Shown one piece after another: positions 62,090 through 64,000 of a stretch of 64,000 bases of DNA. The position numbers and the translations under genes were made by a program. Origin of the DNA: Bathymodiolus brooksi (taxonomy: Eukaryota; Mollusca; Bivalvia; Mytilida; Modiolidae); the NCBI GenBank assembly GCA_963680875.1, contig OY804588.1, forward strand, positions 94,854,233-94,918,232, in the 5' to 3' direction. The first letter of the stretch is position 1, and every line of letters begins with the position of its first letter. Below the pieces are notes generated by a model. The model did not search any database. It had not been told where the DNA came from and saw only the letters and a list, made by a program, of their open reading frames with translations.

Positions 62090-64000
62090 AACTATGAGTG
62101 TAGCTGATGAAGGTTATTCTAATATTTTGACTATGAGTGTAGCTGATGAAGGTTATTCTAATCTCTTGACTACGAGTGTAGCTGATGAACATTATTCTAA
62201 TATTTTGACTATGAGTGTAGCTGATGAAGGTTATTCTAATCTTTTGACTATGAGTGTAGCTGATGAATGTTATTCTAATCTTTTGACTGAGTGTAGCTGA
62301 TGAAGGTTATTCCAATCTTTTGACTATGAGTGTAGCTGATGAAGGTTATTCCAATCTTTTGACTTTGAGTGTAGCTGATGAAGGTTATTCTAATCGTTTG
62401 ACTATGAGTGTACCTGATGAAGGTTATTCTAATCTCTTGACTATGAGTGTAGCTGATGAAGGTTATTCTAATATTTTGACTATGAGTGTAGCTGATGAAG
62501 GTTATTCTAATCTCTTGACTATGAGTGTAGCTGATGAACATTATTCTAATATTTTGACTATGAGTGTAGCTGATGAAGGTTATTCTAATCTTTTGACTAT
62601 GAGTGTAGCTGATGAATGTTATTCTAATCTTTTGACTGAGTGTAGCTGATGAAGGTTATTCCAATCTTTTGACTATGAATGTAGCTGATGAAGGTTATTC
62701 CAATCTTTTGACTTTGAGTGTAGCTGATGAAGGTTATTCTAATCGTTTGACTGAGTGTAGCTGATGAAGATTATTCTAATCTTTTAACTATGAGTGTACC
62801 TGATGAAGGTTATTCTAATCGTTTGACTATGAGTGTAGCTGATGAAGGTTATTCTAATCTTTTGACTATGAGTGTAGCTGATGAAGGTTATTCTAATATT
62901 TTGACTATGAGTGTAGCTGATGAAGGTTATTCTAATCTTTTGATTATGAGTGTAGCTGATGAAGGTTATTCTAATCTTTTGACTATGAGTGTAGCTGATG
63001 AAGGTTATTCAAATATTTTGACTATGAGTGTAGCTGATGAAGGTTATTCTAATCTTTTGACTATGTGTGTAGCTGATGAAGGTTATTCTAACATTTTGAC
63101 TATGAGTGTAGCTGATGAAGGTTATTCTAATCTCTTGACTATGAGTGTAGCTGATGAAGGTTATTCTAATATTTTGACTGAGTGTAGCTGATGAAGGTTA
63201 TTCTAATCTTTTGACTATGAGTGTAGCTGATGAAGGTTATTCTAATATTTTGAATATGAGTGTAGCTGATGAAGGTTATTCTAATCTTTTGACTATGAGT
63301 GTAGCTGATGAAGGTTATTCTAATATTTTGACTATGAGTGTAGCTGATGAATGTTATTCTAATATTTTGACTATGAGTGTAGCTGATGAAGGTTACTCTA
63401 ATCTTTTGACTATGAGTGTAGCTGATGAAGGTTATTCTAATATTTTGACTATGAGTGTAGCTGATGAAGGTTATTCTAATATTTTGACTATGAGTGTAGC
63501 TGATGAAGGTTATTCTAATATTTTGACTATGAGTGTAGCTGAAGAAGGTTATTCTAATATTTTGACTATGAGTGTAGCTGATGAAGGTTATTCTAATGTT
63601 TTGACTATGAGTGTAGCTGATGAAGGTTATTCTAATGTTTTGACTATGAGTGTAGCTGATGAAGGTTATTGTAATATTTTGACTATGAGTGTAGCTGATG
63701 AAGGTTATTCTAATCTCTTGAGTATGAGTGTAGCTGATGAAGGTTATTCTAATCTTTTGACTATGAGTGTAGCTGATGAAGGTTATTCTAAGATTTTGAC
63801 TATGAGTGTAGCTGATGAAGGTTATTCTAATCTTTTGACTATGAGTGTAGCTGATGAAGGTTATTCTAATCTTTTGACTATGAGTGTAGCTGATGAAGGT
63901 TATTGTAATATTTTGACTATGAGTGTAGCTGGTGAAGGTTATTCTAATATTTTGACTATGAGTGTAGCTGAAGAAGGTTATTCTAATCTCTTGCCTATGA
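62090..64000 (+). repeat. Distal higher-order repeat, copy 2 (cut by window end)
   Basis: It matches 59215-61125 at +2,875 up to the last base. The array and this repeat therefore continue to the right of the window. Confidence 0.87.

Larger units (their letters stand above)
750..64000 (+). repeat. Satellite array of 39-bp and 37-bp monomers (continues past window)
   Basis: The 39-bp monomer begins ATGAGTGTAGCTGATGA and ends TCTAATCTTTTGACT. The second form drops the leading AT, so that GACTATGAG becomes GACTGAG (37 bp). Monomers follow each other with no spacers and no foreign insertion that I could find. The consensus is about 33% GC, contains no CpG, and the + strand is rich in T and G (16 T, 10 A, 9 G, 4 C). 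Variants are few and recur in fixed orders, giving higher-order repeats. The consensus is open in one register on each strand (MSVADEGYSNLLT on +; FISYTHSQKIRIT on -). The longest uninterrupted stretches are 384 codons at 16337-17491 and 33661-34815. Stops arise from every 37-bp unit, from GATTAA units and from TTTAGACT units, and most variants change the amino acid, so I do not call a protein. Confidence 0.97.

Noticed and set aside
750..64000. CRISPR array
   Set aside because: Repeats abut directly with no spacers, the flank has splice-like signals, and no cas genes are present.
750..64000. C/D-box snoRNA cluster, because CTGATGA and CTGA recur
   Set aside because: The C-box-like and D-box-like motifs overlap each other within the unit, with no room for guide sequence or terminal stem. 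The base before TGATGA is C rather than a purine.
750..64000. Centromeric satellite of a known type with a CENP-B box
   Set aside because: No TTCG...CGGG box pattern is present in the monomer and the length does not match known centromeric monomers that I can name. A centromeric location is possible but unsupported.
750..64000. Transposon, retroelement or gene inserted within the array
   Set aside because: I scanned for stretches not made of monomers and found none; all irregularities were unit-level substitutions or length changes of 1-2 bases.

Overview
The window is almost entirely one eukaryotic tandem-repeat (satellite) array. About 750 bases of ordinary AT-rich DNA on the left lead into roughly 63.25 kb of a 39-bp monomer, mixed with a 37-bp sister form that lacks the AT of the leading ATG. 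The array is still running at base 64000, so its right end is not seen. I estimate about 1,620 to 1,640 monomers. No complete protein-coding gene is supported. The monomer is 13 codons long and free of stops in one register on each strand, so it creates many repetitive open frames (MSVADEGYSNLLT repeated on the + strand). I treat all of them as by-products of the repeat.

Left flank (1-749). Bases 1-454 look unique and hold one plausible 53-bp internal exon (285-337) with a good acceptor and an excellent GTAAGT donor. Bases about 455-749 look like one diverged copy of a dispersed repeat that I recall, from memory only, from bivalve mollusc genomes (blocks CACTGGGTCGAT, CCCAGTAGTCAGTA, ACTGACATG). 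The head of that copy (461-488) is clearly related to the satellite monomer, and its tail (704-749) holds two degenerate half-monomers just before the first full monomer at 750. The simplest reading is that the satellite grew from the head of this dispersed element. The host is therefore probably an animal and tentatively a bivalve; the exact species cannot be read.

Array layout. Bases 750-4282 are the proximal edge, a near-even mix of 37- and 39-bp units built from a composite 645-bp, 17-unit module (E). Bases 4283-14338 are the core, almost all 39-bp units, with a higher-order repeat of about 2,958-2,997 bp. A variant-rich module M starts at 14339 and recurs eleven times (14339, 28744, 35783, 38228, 41882, 44639, 46969, 50040, 51787, 54544, 56874), separated by core segments. 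The edge module pair reappears inside the core at 18523-19695, 15,413 bp from its source. From 37 to 57 kb the array is built of nested duplications with exact offsets of 3,654, 3,071 and 9,905 bp. From about 59.2 kb to the window end there is a tandem higher-order repeat of 2,875 bp.

The array thus has at least four nested levels: 37/39-bp monomer, a 78-bp dimer-like alternation of two monomer types (CTTTTG and ATTTTG endings), modules of 0.6-3.7 kb, and multi-kilobase segmental copies. Private mutations and shared deletions let several duplications be put in relative order. All offsets were read from marker positions by eye, not by alignment software.
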